64,000 nt of DNA, from positions 30,244-94,243 of the forward strand of contig NZ_LQQO01000061.1 in the NCBI RefSeq assembly GCF_001619955.1, written 5' to 3'. How positions within the stretch are numbered: position 1 is the first letter of the stretch; each line of letters opens with the position of its first letter. The DNA comes from Sphingomonas hankookensis (lineage in GTDB: Bacteria; Pseudomonadota; Alphaproteobacteria; Sphingomonadales; Sphingomonadaceae). Both the position numbers and the translations under genes were made by a program. A model generated the notes under the pieces. The model was not told the DNA's origin and made no database searches. It worked only from the letters and a program-made list of their open reading frames with translations. This document shows, piece by piece, positions 17,965-27,355 of this stretch.

Positions 17965-18960
17965 TCAATCATCCTCGTCCTCGAAGCCGACTAGGTCGAG
18001 CGCGCGGGCCTTGATCTGGCGGGTCATGCACCAATGGACCAGCGCGTCCTCGCGGCCGTGGGTTACCCACACCTCCTTCGGCGCGATTTCGGTCAGGGTC
18101 TCCGTCAGTTCGTCCCAGTCGGCATGGTCGGACAGGATCAGCGGCAGTTCGACGCCGCGCTGCCGGGCGCGTTGGCGAACCCGCATCCAGCCGCTGGCCA
18201 TCGCGGTGATCGGGTCGGGCAGCCGCCGCGACCAGCGGTCGCCCAAAGCGGAAGGCGGTGCGACGATGATGCGGCCCTGCAACTCCGCCTTGGAAGCGCT
18301 CGCGACCGGACGAAGTTCGCCCAGATCGACGCCCAGTTCGACATAGAGGTCGCAAAGCCGCTGCATTGCACCGTGGAGGTAGATCGGGTCGTCGAACCCC
18401 ATCGCCCGTGCCTCGGCGATCACCCGCTGCGCCTTGCCCAGCGCATAGGCGCCGACCAGCACGCAACGCTCCGGCTCCATGCGGAGCGCCGCCAGCAGCT
18501 TGTCGATCTCGTCGCGGGTTTCGGAATGGCGGAAGACCGGCAGGCCGAAGGTCGCCTCGGTCACGAAGACGTCGCACGGCACCGGCTGGAACGGCGCACA
18601 GGTCGGATCGGGCCGGCGCTTGTAATCGCCCGACACGACGACGCGTTCGCCACCATGGTCGAGCACGATCTGCGCCGATCCCAGCACATGACCGGCGGGC
18701 ACGAAGGATATGTCGTAGTCGCCCATGCGGATGCTCTCGCCATAGGCGATCGGCACCCCGTTTTGCGGGCCATAGCGCGTCGCCATGATCGCCAGCGTCT
18801 CCGGCGTCGCCCAGACCTGTCCATGCCCGCCACGCGCATGATCGGCATGGCCATGGGTGACGAGCGCACGTTCGACCGGTTCCGACGGATCGATCCAGAC
18901 GTCGATCGCGGGCAGGTGAATGCCGCTGGGATGCGGGGTGATCCATCGGGCAAGGGCCAT
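17965..18960 (-). CDS. Ligase-associated DNA exonuclease, metallo-beta-lactamase fold
   Basis: Encodes 331 residues of the MBL/beta-CASP type. The metal motif HxHxDH is present as VTHGHADHARGG near residue 35, followed by VPAGHVLGSAQIVL, VVSGDYKRRPDP and VTEATFGLPVFRH, and a final His in LSDHADWDEL and VTHGRED. This is the family annotated as ligase-associated exonuclease, normally next to an ATP-dependent ligase and an Lhr-like helicase. Here neither partner is adjacent: a secreted protein is convergent and a permease divergent. The substrate is presumed DNA ends. Confidence 0.85.
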   Translation of the reverse strand: MALARWITPHPSGIHLPAIDVWIDPSEPVERALVTHGHADHARGGHGQVWATPETLAIMATRYGPQNGVPIAYGESIRMGDYDISFVPAGHVLGSAQIVLDHGGERVVVSGDYKRRPDPTCAPFQPVPCDVFVTEATFGLPVFRHSETRDEIDKLLAALRMEPERCVLVGAYALGKAQRVIAEARAMGFDDPIYLHGAMQRLCDLYVELGVDLGELRPVASASKAELQGRIIVAPPSALGDRWSRRLPDPITAMASGWMRVRQRARQRGVELPLILSDHADWDELTETLTEIAPKEVWVTHGREDALVHWCMTRQIKARALDLVGFEDEDD

Positions 18961-19058
18961 GGGGTCGACATGGGGCGTGGGGACGCCAGTGCCAAGGTCA
19001 TCGAACCGACATATCCGTGCCCTAGGAGCGCAGCTGTTTCGTAGCGATTGTCAGCAGC

Positions 19059-20315
19059 TTGTCGACGCCAGCCCCTTCCCGTGTGCCCCTGTTCGCGGCG
19101 GGGCTGGCCGCGTTCTGCGTCTATTTCGCGATGTACGCCTTTCGCAAACCGGTCATGGCGGTCGCCTTCGCCGATCAGGCGCCGCTGTGGCAGTTGCTGG
19201 ATTACAAGGCGACGCTGATCCTGGCGCAGGCGGTCGGCTATGCCCTGTCGAAGATGGTCGGGGTGAAGGTGGTCGCCGAGCACCGCGCCGACCGGCGGGC
19301 GCGGCTGATCCTGTCGCTGATCGGTGCGGCGTGGCTCGCGCTGCTGGGCTTTGCGCTGCTACCCGCCTGGGCCGGGCCGCTATGCCTGTTCCTCAACGGC
19401 CTGCCGCTCGGCATGATCTGGGGCCTCGTCTTTCGCTATCTGGAGGGGCGGCGCGTGTCGGAAATGCTGGCGGCGATGCTGACCGCCAGCTTCATCCTGT
19501 CGTCGGGCGCGACCCGGACGGCGGGAGCGCTGCTCGTCCAGCACGGGCTGTCACCCTTCTGGATGCCGGCAGTGACGGGGCTGGTGTTCGCGCCGGTCCT
19601 CGTCGCCGCGCTGGCGGTGCTGGCGCGGACCCCGCCGCCCGATGCCGCCGATCGTGCGGCGCGCGGGACGCGCGTGGCGATGGATGGCCCGGCACGCCGC
19701 GCCTATGTCCGCGCGCACGCCCTGCCGCTTGCGCTGCTGATCCTCGGCTATACGCTGCTGACCGGCCTGCGCGACTTTCGCGACAATTTCGCCGCCGAAA
19801 TCTGGGGCGATCTCGGCAACGGCGCGCCGGCGGCGATGTTTTCGATCACCGAAGTGCCGGTAACGATCGTGGTGCTGATCGGCATGGCGATGCTGGCGAC
19901 GATCCGCAGCAATCTGCGCGCGCTGCTGGCGATCCATGGCGCGATCCTGTTCGGCGCGCTGGCACTGGGCGGCGCGACGCTCCTGTTCCGGCTCGGCTGG
20001 ATCGGGCCGGTCGCGTGGACGGTGTGGATCGGCATCGGCATCTACAGCGCCTATGCCCCGTTCAGCGCGGTGCTGTTCGACCGGATGATGGCGCTGGGCA
20101 AGTCGCCGGGCAATGCCGGCTTCCTGATCTATCTCGCCGATTCGTTCGGCTATGCCGGCAGCGTCGCGCTGATGCTGTTGCGTGAGTTGGCCGACAATCG
20201 CGCGCCGTGGCTCGGTTTCTTCACCAGCGCGACGCTGACGACCGCCCTGATGCTGGGCGGCGGGGCGACCGTGTCGGGTCTGTGGTTCTGGCGACGATTT
20301 TCGCTGCACAAATGA
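19059..20315 (+). CDS. DUF5690 family multi-pass membrane protein (MFS-like)
   Basis: Encodes 418 residues with about ten to twelve hydrophobic helices. The first includes FCVYFAMYAFRKPVMAVAF, whose Y-x-x-RKP stretch recalls organophosphate:phosphate antiporters (GlpT/UhpT type). LNGLPLGMIWGLVFRYLEGRR and LTGLRDFRDNFAAEIW follow. I place it in DUF5690. The start is a TTG at 19059, since no ATG precedes the first helix. It heads the run toward a TonB receptor, phospholipase C and HAD phosphatase, so uptake of a phosphorylated or choline-type solute is a reasonable guess, not shown. Confidence 0.75.
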   Translation: MSTPAPSRVPLFAAGLAAFCVYFAMYAFRKPVMAVAFADQAPLWQLLDYKATLILAQAVGYALSKMVGVKVVAEHRADRRARLILSLIGAAWLALLGFALLPAWAGPLCLFLNGLPLGMIWGLVFRYLEGRRVSEMLAAMLTASFILSSGATRTAGALLVQHGLSPFWMPAVTGLVFAPVLVAALAVLARTPPPDAADRAARGTRVAMDGPARRAYVRAHALPLALLILGYTLLTGLRDFRDNFAAEIWGDLGNGAPAAMFSITEVPVTIVVLIGMAMLATIRSNLRALLAIHGAILFGALALGGATLLFRLGWIGPVAWTVWIGIGIYSAYAPFSAVLFDRMMALGKSPGNAGFLIYLADSFGYAGSVALMLLRELADNRAPWLGFFTSATLTTALMLGGGATVSGLWFWRRFSLHK

Positions 20316-20380
20316 TGATATTGCGTTGATGTGACAGATCACTCCGCCAATTATTCACGTTACTCCGCAAATATCATCAA

Positions 20381-20398
20381 ATGTCACACACGCGTCAT
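20381..20398 (+). promoter_or_regulatory. Pho-box-like direct repeat before TonB receptor
   Basis: ATGTCAC-ACAC-GCGTCAT has the 7+4+7 layout of a PhoB box (CTGTCAT-N4-CTGTCAY), each half matching at five or more of seven positions. It ends 74 bases before the receptor start. A CTGTCAC on the other strand lies nearby (around 20334). Confidence 0.33.
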
Positions 20399-20472
20399 CA
20401 ATTCCCGCCAAAGGCGCGTCCGGGGTCGGACAACGGCCGGGACAAGGCGGCACGCCCGCCAAGGGAGACATC

Positions 20473-22851
20473 ATGAAGTTCATCACGGGTGCGGCGATCC
20501 TGGCGATCGCGGCGGGGACGACGCACGCCCATGCGCAGACGGCTCCGGCCGATGCGGCGACGGCCGAAGTGTCGGGGGGCACGCAGGACGAGGCACGCAG
20601 CGGCGGCGAGATCGTCGTGACCGGCCGCGCGACGACCTTCGCCAACACGCAGGTGACCGAGCCGATGCTCGACCGCCAGTCGGCCCTGACCAGCGTCAAC
20701 GACGTCATCAAGGAACTGCCCGGCGTGTTCGTGGCGGAAGGCGACGCGTTCGGTTCGTCCGACTGGGCGACCTCGATCAGCATCCGCGGCTTCAGCTCGG
20801 GCGGCGGCGGCGGCCAGCAGATCGGCTCGACCATCGACGGCCTGCCCAATGGCGGTTCGGGCTATGGTGGCGGATCGCGGGCCAACCGCTATCTCGACGT
20901 GCTGAACCTGAAGACGGTGACCGTGTCGCAGGGCACCGCCGACATCTCGTCGCGCTCGAACGAGGCGCTGGGCGCCACGCTCGACTATGTCACCACCGAC
21001 CCGACGCGCGACACCCGCTATCGCTTCACGCTGGCCGGCGGCGATTTCGGCGCGCGCAAGATTTATGGCCGGGTCGATACCGGCCAGTTCGCCGGCGACA
21101 CCCGCGCCTTTGTCAGCGCCTCGACCAGCCGGGTGAAGGACTGGATCGGCGGATCGGGCGAGACGCGCCGCGATCATGTCGATGCGAAGATCGTGAGCCA
21201 TATCGACCGGGTGAAGCTGACCGGCTGGGTCAGCTATGACGATGCCGACGAAGCGGAATTCGGGTCGGTCAGCCCCGAAATGTTCGCCAACGATCCGAAC
21301 CACGATGCCTATACCGACAACTGGACCGGCATTCCGTACATCGACCAGGGCTATCGCTCGACCTCGCGCGCGCTGCGCCGCAATTTCTTCACCTATCTGC
21401 GTGGCGAGACCGATCTGGGCGAAGTGAAGCTGTCGGGTGCGGGCTATTATCACCGCATGCGCGGGCGCGGCGATTTCGCACCGCCCTATCTGGTCGATGT
21501 CCGCAACGACGGCGCCGGCAACCCGGAAAGCGAGTTCACCGGCAGCCAGCCGACCGTGATCGGCGGCGGCAATCTCGGCCGCTATTATTTCGTGGACCCG
21601 ACCGGTGCGAAGGCGACCTTCCTCACCGGCTGCACCGGCACGGCGGCGATCCCGGCGGTCTATGCGCCCCGCTGCTACGCGGTAGGGTCGACCCCGGTCA
21701 TGTCGTACCGCCACACCCATTATGAAAACGACCGTGGCGGCCTGACCGCCGATGCGGCGTGGACGCATGATTTCGGCGCGTTCCAGAACACGCTGCGCGG
21801 CGGCCTGTGGTGGGAACGCGGCCGTGCCAACCAGCTGCGCGACTGGCACAAGATCACCAACGCGCTGGTCGGCCCGGCGTTCGACGGCAAGCCCTATTAC
21901 CAGCAGTTCAGCACCGACTACGACCTCGACGAGATCATGTATTATGTCGAGGACGCGGTGACCTATGGCCCGCTCACCGCGCGGTTCGGGGTGAAGCAGT
22001 TCTTCCTCGACCAGCGGCGCGCCGAATTGCTGAACGGCCGTGCCGTGACCGAGCTGAATTCGAACAGCCGCCCGCTGATCTCGACCGGCATCGTCTATCA
22101 TGCGCCGATCGACGGGCTGGAGGCGTTCGCCGGCTATTCGCAGAACTTCGCCGCGATCGGCAACGGGCCGCTCGGCGAACCGCGCGAGGTGATCGCCCGC
22201 ATCAAGCCCGAAACCGCGAACAACATCGAAATCGGCGCGCGCTATTCGACGCCGCGGGTCAAGGCGTCGTTGACCGCCTATGACATCAAGTTCAACAACC
22301 GCATCCAGTCGATCTCGGCGAACCTCGTCACCGGCATCGATTATCTGGAGGAGCAGGACAGCGTCTATCTGAACGTCGGCGGGATCAAGAGCCGCGGGAT
22401 CGAGGCGGCGCTTGCGTACCGGGTGACGCAGGGGCTGACCCTGTCGGGCAACTATACCTACAACCACGCGACCTATATCGGCACCGGCAATGCCGCGCAG
22501 GACGCCGATATCGGCGTGACGCCGGGGCGGCAGGTCATCAATAGCCCCCGCAACATGTGGGTCGCGGCGGCCGACTATGCCCGCGGCGTGTTCAAGGTCG
22601 GCGCAGCCGCCAAGTTCGTCGGCGACCGCTTCATCGGCAGCGACGGCGATGCGACCGCGCCCAGCTTCACCACGGTCGACGCCTATGCCGGCATCGACCT
22701 GGGCGAGGTCAATGCGGTGATGAAGGGCATGTCGCTGACGGTGCAGGCGACCAACCTTGCCGACCGGCGCTACCTGGCCGGCGCGGACGGCGGGTCGGCG
22801 TTCCTCGGCACGCCGCGCACGGTCACGGCGGCGCTGACGTTCGACTTCTGA
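20473..22851 (+). CDS. TonB-dependent outer membrane receptor (phosphate/choline cluster)
   Basis: Encodes 792 residues. A signal peptide (MKFITGAAILAIAAGTTHAHAQ) precedes a TonB-box-like EIVVTGRATT. The plug includes VNDVIKELPGVFVAEGDAFG, ISIRGFSSGGGGGQQIGSTI and the LNLKTVTVSQGTADISSRSN segment, and the barrel ends TVTAALTFDF with terminal Phe. AAGGGAGAC supports the ATG. It lies 157 bases after the DUF5690 gene with its own Pho-box-like site, and is followed by phospholipase C. The ligand is unknown; context suggests a phosphorus-containing or lipid-derived compound. Confidence 0.92.
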   Translation: MKFITGAAILAIAAGTTHAHAQTAPADAATAEVSGGTQDEARSGGEIVVTGRATTFANTQVTEPMLDRQSALTSVNDVIKELPGVFVAEGDAFGSSDWATSISIRGFSSGGGGGQQIGSTIDGLPNGGSGYGGGSRANRYLDVLNLKTVTVSQGTADISSRSNEALGATLDYVTTDPTRDTRYRFTLAGGDFGARKIYGRVDTGQFAGDTRAFVSASTSRVKDWIGGSGETRRDHVDAKIVSHIDRVKLTGWVSYDDADEAEFGSVSPEMFANDPNHDAYTDNWTGIPYIDQGYRSTSRALRRNFFTYLRGETDLGEVKLSGAGYYHRMRGRGDFAPPYLVDVRNDGAGNPESEFTGSQPTVIGGGNLGRYYFVDPTGAKATFLTGCTGTAAIPAVYAPRCYAVGSTPVMSYRHTHYENDRGGLTADAAWTHDFGAFQNTLRGGLWWERGRANQLRDWHKITNALVGPAFDGKPYYQQFSTDYDLDEIMYYVEDAVTYGPLTARFGVKQFFLDQRRAELLNGRAVTELNSNSRPLISTGIVYHAPIDGLEAFAGYSQNFAAIGNGPLGEPREVIARIKPETANNIEIGARYSTPRVKASLTAYDIKFNNRIQSISANLVTGIDYLEEQDSVYLNVGGIKSRGIEAALAYRVTQGLTLSGNYTYNHATYIGTGNAAQDADIGVTPGRQVINSPRNMWVAAADYARGVFKVGAAAKFVGDRFIGSDGDATAPSFTTVDAYAGIDLGEVNAVMKGMSLTVQATNLADRRYLAGADGGSAFLGTPRTVTAALTFDF

Positions 22852-22858
22852 CCTACCG

Positions 22859-22951
22859 GTCATCCCCGCGCAGGCGGGGATCCGTTGCCGCCGACGTTTC
22901 GCATTGCGCCGCTACGTCAGCGTCCATGGGTCCCCGCCTGCACGGGGACGA
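22859..22951. repeat. Inverted pair of REP-like hairpins
   Basis: Two hairpins, ATCCCCGC-GCAG-GCGGGGAT (22862-22881) and GTCCCCG-N6-CGGGGAC (22930-22949), whose 25-base flanks are near-perfect reverse complements of each other. This is a BIME-like unit between the receptor and the phospholipase gene, and could stabilise or end the upstream mRNA. Confidence 0.8.
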
Positions 22952-22973
22952 CGACAAGCTATCGAGTACCCTT

Positions 22974-25022
22974 ATGGTCGACCTGTCACGCCGCACCCTC
23001 CTGTCCACCGGTGCCGCTCTTGTCGGGGCGGCGGCGTTGCCCGCGTCGATCGCCCGTGCCGCCGCGATCGCGCCCGACCGGCGCACGGGCACCATCGCCG
23101 ACGTCCAGCATGTCGTGATCTTGTGCCAGGAAAATCGCGGCTTCGACCATTATTTCGGCACGTTGCGCGGGGTGCGCGGGTTCGGCGACCGCTTCCCGAT
23201 CCCGACGCCCGGCGGCACTGTCTGGCAACAGAGCGACCGCACCGCGCCGGGCGGTCCGCGCGTCACCAGCCCCTTCCATCTCGATACCCGCCGTCAGTTC
23301 GAACTGATGCGGATGGAGGGCACGCCGCACGCCTGGCCCGATGCACAGCGGGCATGGGACCAAGGCCGCATGGCGCATTGGCCCGAGGCCAAGCACCCGC
23401 GCGCGATGGGGCATTACGCCCGCGCCGACATCCCCTTCCAGTTCGCGCTGGCCGAGGCGTTCACGATCTGCGACGCCTATCATTGCGCGACGCAGACCGG
23501 GACCAACACCAACCGGCTGGTGCTGTGGACCGGCACCAACGACCCCGCCGGCACCCATGGCGGCCCGGCGATCGGCAATTCGCACGACAATTTCGTCGAT
23601 CAGGGCGGCGCCCCCGATCCCTATCGCTGGACCACCACGGTCGAGCGGATGCAGGCGGCCGGCATCGACTGGCGCATCTATCAGGACATGGCGGATAACT
23701 TCACCGACAATCCGCTGGCCGGCTTCGCGGCGTTTCGCGAGGCGCATGCCGGGCGCGGCGATGCTGAGCTGAAGGACCGGGCGCTGACCACGCGTGGCCC
23801 CGAGCAGTTGAAGGCCGACGTGCTCGCCGGCCACCTGCCACAAGTGTCCTATGTCATCGCCACCGCCGCCGGGTCCGAACATCCCGGCCCCTCCAGCCCG
23901 GCACAGGGCGCGGACTATGTCGCAAGCATCCTCGACGCGCTGACCGCCGACCCGAAGGTCTGGGCGCGCACCGTGCTGCTGGTGATGTTCGACGAGAATG
24001 ACGGCTTTTTCGACCACGTTCCGCCCCCCGCCCCGCCGTCGCGCGGGACGGACGGCAAGCTGCTCGGCGGATCGACCGTCGATCTGGCCGGCGCCTATCA
24101 CGACATGCCGAGCATCGGCGACAAGGACATCGACCTGCCGGAGTATCGCAGTCGCCCCTATGGCCTCGGCCCGCGCGTGCCGCTCTATGTCGTATCGCCG
24201 TGGAGCCGGGGCGGCTGGGTTAATTCGCAGACCTTCGACCACACCTCGGTCATCCGCTTCCTCGAAACGCGCTTCGGGTTTCACGAACCCAATATCGCGC
24301 CGTGGCGGCGGGCGATCTGCGGCGACCTGACCAGCGCGTTCGACTTTGCGGCAAGCGACACCGCCGCGCCGCGCCTGCCCGATCCGGGCGCGGACGCGCG
24401 GCGCGCCGCCGCACTGAAAGGACAGGTCGATCCCCCCGCCCCGCCCGCCGCCGCGCCATGGCAGGAACCGGGCGTCCGCCGCTCGCGCGCGCTGCCCTAT
24501 CGCCTGGAGGCGACCGAGCGCGTCGCCGATACCGGCCTGACCCTGCGCTTCGCCGCCGATGGCGCGGGCGCCGTGTTCCACGTCTACGACCGGCACGCGC
24601 TTGACCACCCGCCGCGTCGCTACGTCGTGGGGGCAGGCAGCCGGATCGAGGGGCATTGGCCGTTCGACGCGGACGGTCGGTACGACCTGTGGGTGCTGGG
24701 GCCGAACGGCTTCCACCGCCATTTCGTCGGCACGCGGGGCGACACGGTGCCGCCGGTCGCCTGGACGGTCGGCGACGCCGGCCTTGCCGTCATCACGCCG
24801 GGCACCGGGTTGCGCCTGCGTCGCCTCACCCCCGGCGGCGGCGCGACCGAGGAAGCGCTTGGCACGGGCCGCCACCGCTGGTCGCTCGAACAGGCGCTCG
24901 GCTGGTATGACCTGACGCTGACCCATGCGGACCATCCCGCGTGGCGCCGCCGCATCACCGGGCGCCACGACCGTGCGGGAAAAGCGAGCGTCAGCGATCC
25001 CTTTGTCGAAAGCCTGTCGTAA
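22974..25022 (+). CDS. Phosphocholine-type phospholipase C, Tat-exported
   Basis: Encodes 682 residues. A Tat signal is clear (SRRTLLSTGAALVGAAALPA). The catalytic phosphoesterase domain has VVILCQENRGFDHYFGTLRG, TNTNRLVLWTGTND and VMFDENDGFFDHVPPP; the family hydrolyses phosphatidylcholine to diacylglycerol and phosphocholine. Two C-terminal beta-rich domains of the DUF756 type begin near residue 500 and 600 (GAVFHVYDRH; WSLEQALGWYDLTLTHADHP). The ATG at 22974 places the twin Arg at residues 6-7; an in-frame extension into the repeat is rejected. The stop overlaps the next ATG (TAATG). Substrate specificity (PC or sphingomyelin) is not decidable. Confidence 0.88.
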   Translation: MVDLSRRTLLSTGAALVGAAALPASIARAAAIAPDRRTGTIADVQHVVILCQENRGFDHYFGTLRGVRGFGDRFPIPTPGGTVWQQSDRTAPGGPRVTSPFHLDTRRQFELMRMEGTPHAWPDAQRAWDQGRMAHWPEAKHPRAMGHYARADIPFQFALAEAFTICDAYHCATQTGTNTNRLVLWTGTNDPAGTHGGPAIGNSHDNFVDQGGAPDPYRWTTTVERMQAAGIDWRIYQDMADNFTDNPLAGFAAFREAHAGRGDAELKDRALTTRGPEQLKADVLAGHLPQVSYVIATAAGSEHPGPSSPAQGADYVASILDALTADPKVWARTVLLVMFDENDGFFDHVPPPAPPSRGTDGKLLGGSTVDLAGAYHDMPSIGDKDIDLPEYRSRPYGLGPRVPLYVVSPWSRGGWVNSQTFDHTSVIRFLETRFGFHEPNIAPWRRAICGDLTSAFDFAASDTAAPRLPDPGADARRAAALKGQVDPPAPPAAAPWQEPGVRRSRALPYRLEATERVADTGLTLRFAADGAGAVFHVYDRHALDHPPRRYVVGAGSRIEGHWPFDADGRYDLWVLGPNGFHRHFVGTRGDTVPPVAWTVGDAGLAVITPGTGLRLRRLTPGGGATEEALGTGRHRWSLEQALGWYDLTLTHADHPAWRRRITGRHDRAGKASVSDPFVESLS

Positions 25023-25993
25023 TGCTCCTGTTCGCGCTGATGTTCGCCGCCGCAACGCCATGGCCCGCCCCGGTCCAGGCCGAACTCGACCGCGCCGTCG
25101 CCGCCGCCCGGCCCGGCGACTATGCCGTGTTCGACGCCGACGGGACGCTGTGGAGCAGCGATATCGAGGAAGCGGGCATCGCCTTCTTCGAACAGCAGGG
25201 CTGGCTGTCGGTCGACCGCCTGCCGCCGGAGTTGCGCCCCATGCCCCTCGATCCGGGCGAAAGCCTCTACGGTTATTATCGGCGGCTGTGCGATTTCGAT
25301 GCGAAGCTGTGCCTGCCGTGGAGCGCGCAGGTCTTTGCCGGGCAACCGCTGGGCGTTCTGAAACAGCGCTTCGATGCTCTCCTCGCCCATCGTGGCGGCA
25401 TTCCGGTCCGCTATGTCCGCGACGGGCGACAGGTGGACGAGACGATCGAAGCCCCCCGCATCTATGCCGCACAACGCGCGCTGATCGCGGCGCTGAAGGC
25501 ACGTGGCGTCGCGGTCTATATCGTCAGCGCGTCGCAGGAAGAGGTCGTGCGCATGGTCGCGTCCGACCCGCGCTACGGCCTGTCGATCCCGCCCGAACGG
25601 GTGATCGGCACGACCATGCTGCTGCGCGATGCCGCCGGCCAGATCTCGACCGCGCGGCGCGACATTGCGCAGGGGACGGCGGCCCGCCCCGGCTATTGGT
25701 CCGCCCGCGCCGCGCTCACGCCGATGACGACGCTCTGGACCCCGCTCCCGTGGCAGGAGGGCAAGGTCGCCGCGATCATGGCCTGTATCGACCCGGTCCG
25801 CCGCCCGATGCTGGTCGCCGGCGACAGCGGCAGCGACTGGGCGATGCTGTTTCATTCGGGTGGCGTGCGGCTGTGGATGGACCATGACGCGCCGACCACC
25901 CGGCGGTTGCGCGCCATGCGCGACGCACGCGGCGGCGAGGGCAAGGACCGCTGGATCGATGTCGACCGGCGCGCGCTGGCGCCGGTCGACTGA
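25022..25993 (+). CDS. Exported HAD-superfamily phosphatase (possible phosphocholine phosphatase)
   Basis: Encodes 323 residues with a signal peptide (LLFALMFAAATPWPAPVQA). HAD motif I is AVFDADGTLW near residue 35 (nucleophile and acid/base Asp), motif II includes VYIVSASQEEVVRMV, and motif IV MLVAGDSGSDWAML. The product therefore acts in the periplasm or outside. One base overlap with the phospholipase C stop implies coupled translation. The natural reading is phosphocholine to choline plus phosphate, as with PchP of Pseudomonas, but another phosphomonoester is possible. Convergent with the PepSY gene. Confidence 0.78.
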   Translation: MLLFALMFAAATPWPAPVQAELDRAVAAARPGDYAVFDADGTLWSSDIEEAGIAFFEQQGWLSVDRLPPELRPMPLDPGESLYGYYRRLCDFDAKLCLPWSAQVFAGQPLGVLKQRFDALLAHRGGIPVRYVRDGRQVDETIEAPRIYAAQRALIAALKARGVAVYIVSASQEEVVRMVASDPRYGLSIPPERVIGTTMLLRDAAGQISTARRDIAQGTAARPGYWSARAALTPMTTLWTPLPWQEGKVAAIMACIDPVRRPMLVAGDSGSDWAMLFHSGGVRLWMDHDAPTTRRLRAMRDARGGEGKDRWIDVDRRALAPVD

Positions 25994-25995
25994 CC

Positions 25996-27355
25996 TCACG
26001 CGACCGCGGGTCGGCGCAGCGTCGCCACGATCCGGTCGACGACCGCCAGCACCAGCAGCGACGCCCCGAACAGCGGCAGGAACACGCCCGCCACGGCCAG
26101 CAGCGTGATCGCCCCGCGCAGCCGTGCCCCGCTGACCGGCGGTGGCGTGGCCAGCCTGCCCCTGGGGCGCCGGCGCCACCACATCGTCACGCCGCTGACC
26201 ACCAGCAGGATGATGGCGATGCATGGCAGCAGCATCAGCAGCTGGTTGGGCAGCCCGAAATAACGGCCCATATGGATCTGCGCGCCCAGCTCGACCGCCT
26301 TCGCCCCGATGCCGTAGCGGTTCCAGCCATTCTCCCACAACAATCGCCCCGACCAGCGGTCATATTGCAGCGTGCGCTGTCCCTCGGGATGCCGGGGGGT
26401 GACCATCACGGTGTAGATGCCGGTCGGGCCGGACGGCAGGTACAGGCGATAGCCCCCGGTGATCCCCGCCGCCTGTGCCTTCGCGGCGATCGCGTCGGCG
26501 CCGGCGACCGCCGCATCGTCCGCGTCGGCGTGATGCCCGCCGCCGCCATGCTCGGCATGGGCGGGGTCGGATGCCGTCATCGGAGCGGTCTCCTGACTCC
26601 ACGGCACGCCACCCAGCGTCGCCATCGGCGTGCTGCGTGGCGAGACACGGTCGAAGCGGGCAGCCTCGTTACCGATGCCCATCGCGGTGAACGCGCCGCG
26701 CACCAGCGGCCCCTGCACCACCGCCCAGGGGAGCCCGGTCAGCAGCAGGAACGCGATCAGCGCGACGCTCCACACCCCCGTCACCGCATGCAGGTCACGC
26801 CAGAACACGCGGCCCCGCGCCCGCAGCCGCGGCCACAACACGCCCGCCATCGACCGCCGCCCGCGCGGGCCACCACAGGAACAGCCCCGACGCGATCAGC
26901 ATCAGCGCCCAGCACGCCGCCAGCTCCACCACCGCATCGCCCCATGGCCCGAAGGTCAGCGACCCGTGCATGACGTCGGCGAACCCGACCAGCGTATGGG
27001 CGTAGACATAGCTGCCCAGCACCCGTCCCGATGCCGGGTCGACCATCACCTGTCGCGGCTCGCCGCTTGCGGCATCGATCCACACCTTTGCCGGACGGGT
27101 CGGCGCCTCGGGCAGGTCGATCCGCGTCGGCACGCCAGGGACCGCCGTCACCGCCGCCGCGATCATCCGCGACGGCGGGAGCGGACGAGCGACCGGCGCG
27201 ACGATCTGCAGATCGGGCATCAGCGCATCGTTCAGCTCGTCCTTGAACAGATAGATCGTGCCCGTGATGCTCAGGATCAGCAGGAACGGTGCGACGATCA
27301 GCCCGGCATAGAAATGCCAGCGCCAGATCGTGCGATAAAGGCGCGGATCGCTCAT
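25996..27355 (-). pseudogene. PepSY-domain membrane protein, split by a one-base frameshift
   Basis: Two adjacent reading frames together make one PepSY-associated TM protein of about 450 residues. The first part starts at ATG 27355 with RTIWRWHFYAGLIVAPFLLI and PepSY DPASGRVLGSYVYAHTLVG, and runs to a helix ending LFLWWPAR. The second part begins at VLWPRLRARGRVFWRDLH and ends near 25996. They join if one base of the GGG run at 26867-26869 (plus strand) is removed, restoring WWPRGRRSMAGVLWP. The second part has a His-rich insert (DPAHAEHGGGGHHADADD). Such proteins accompany TonB receptors in iron or siderophore reduction. It may be a real mutation or a sequencing error. Confidence 0.8.

Noticed and set aside
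20398..22863. A minus-strand frame of 821 codons
   Set aside because: Antisense to the TonB receptor.
22986..25502. A minus-strand frame of 838 codons
   Set aside because: Antisense to the phospholipase C and HAD genes; no motif and skewed composition.
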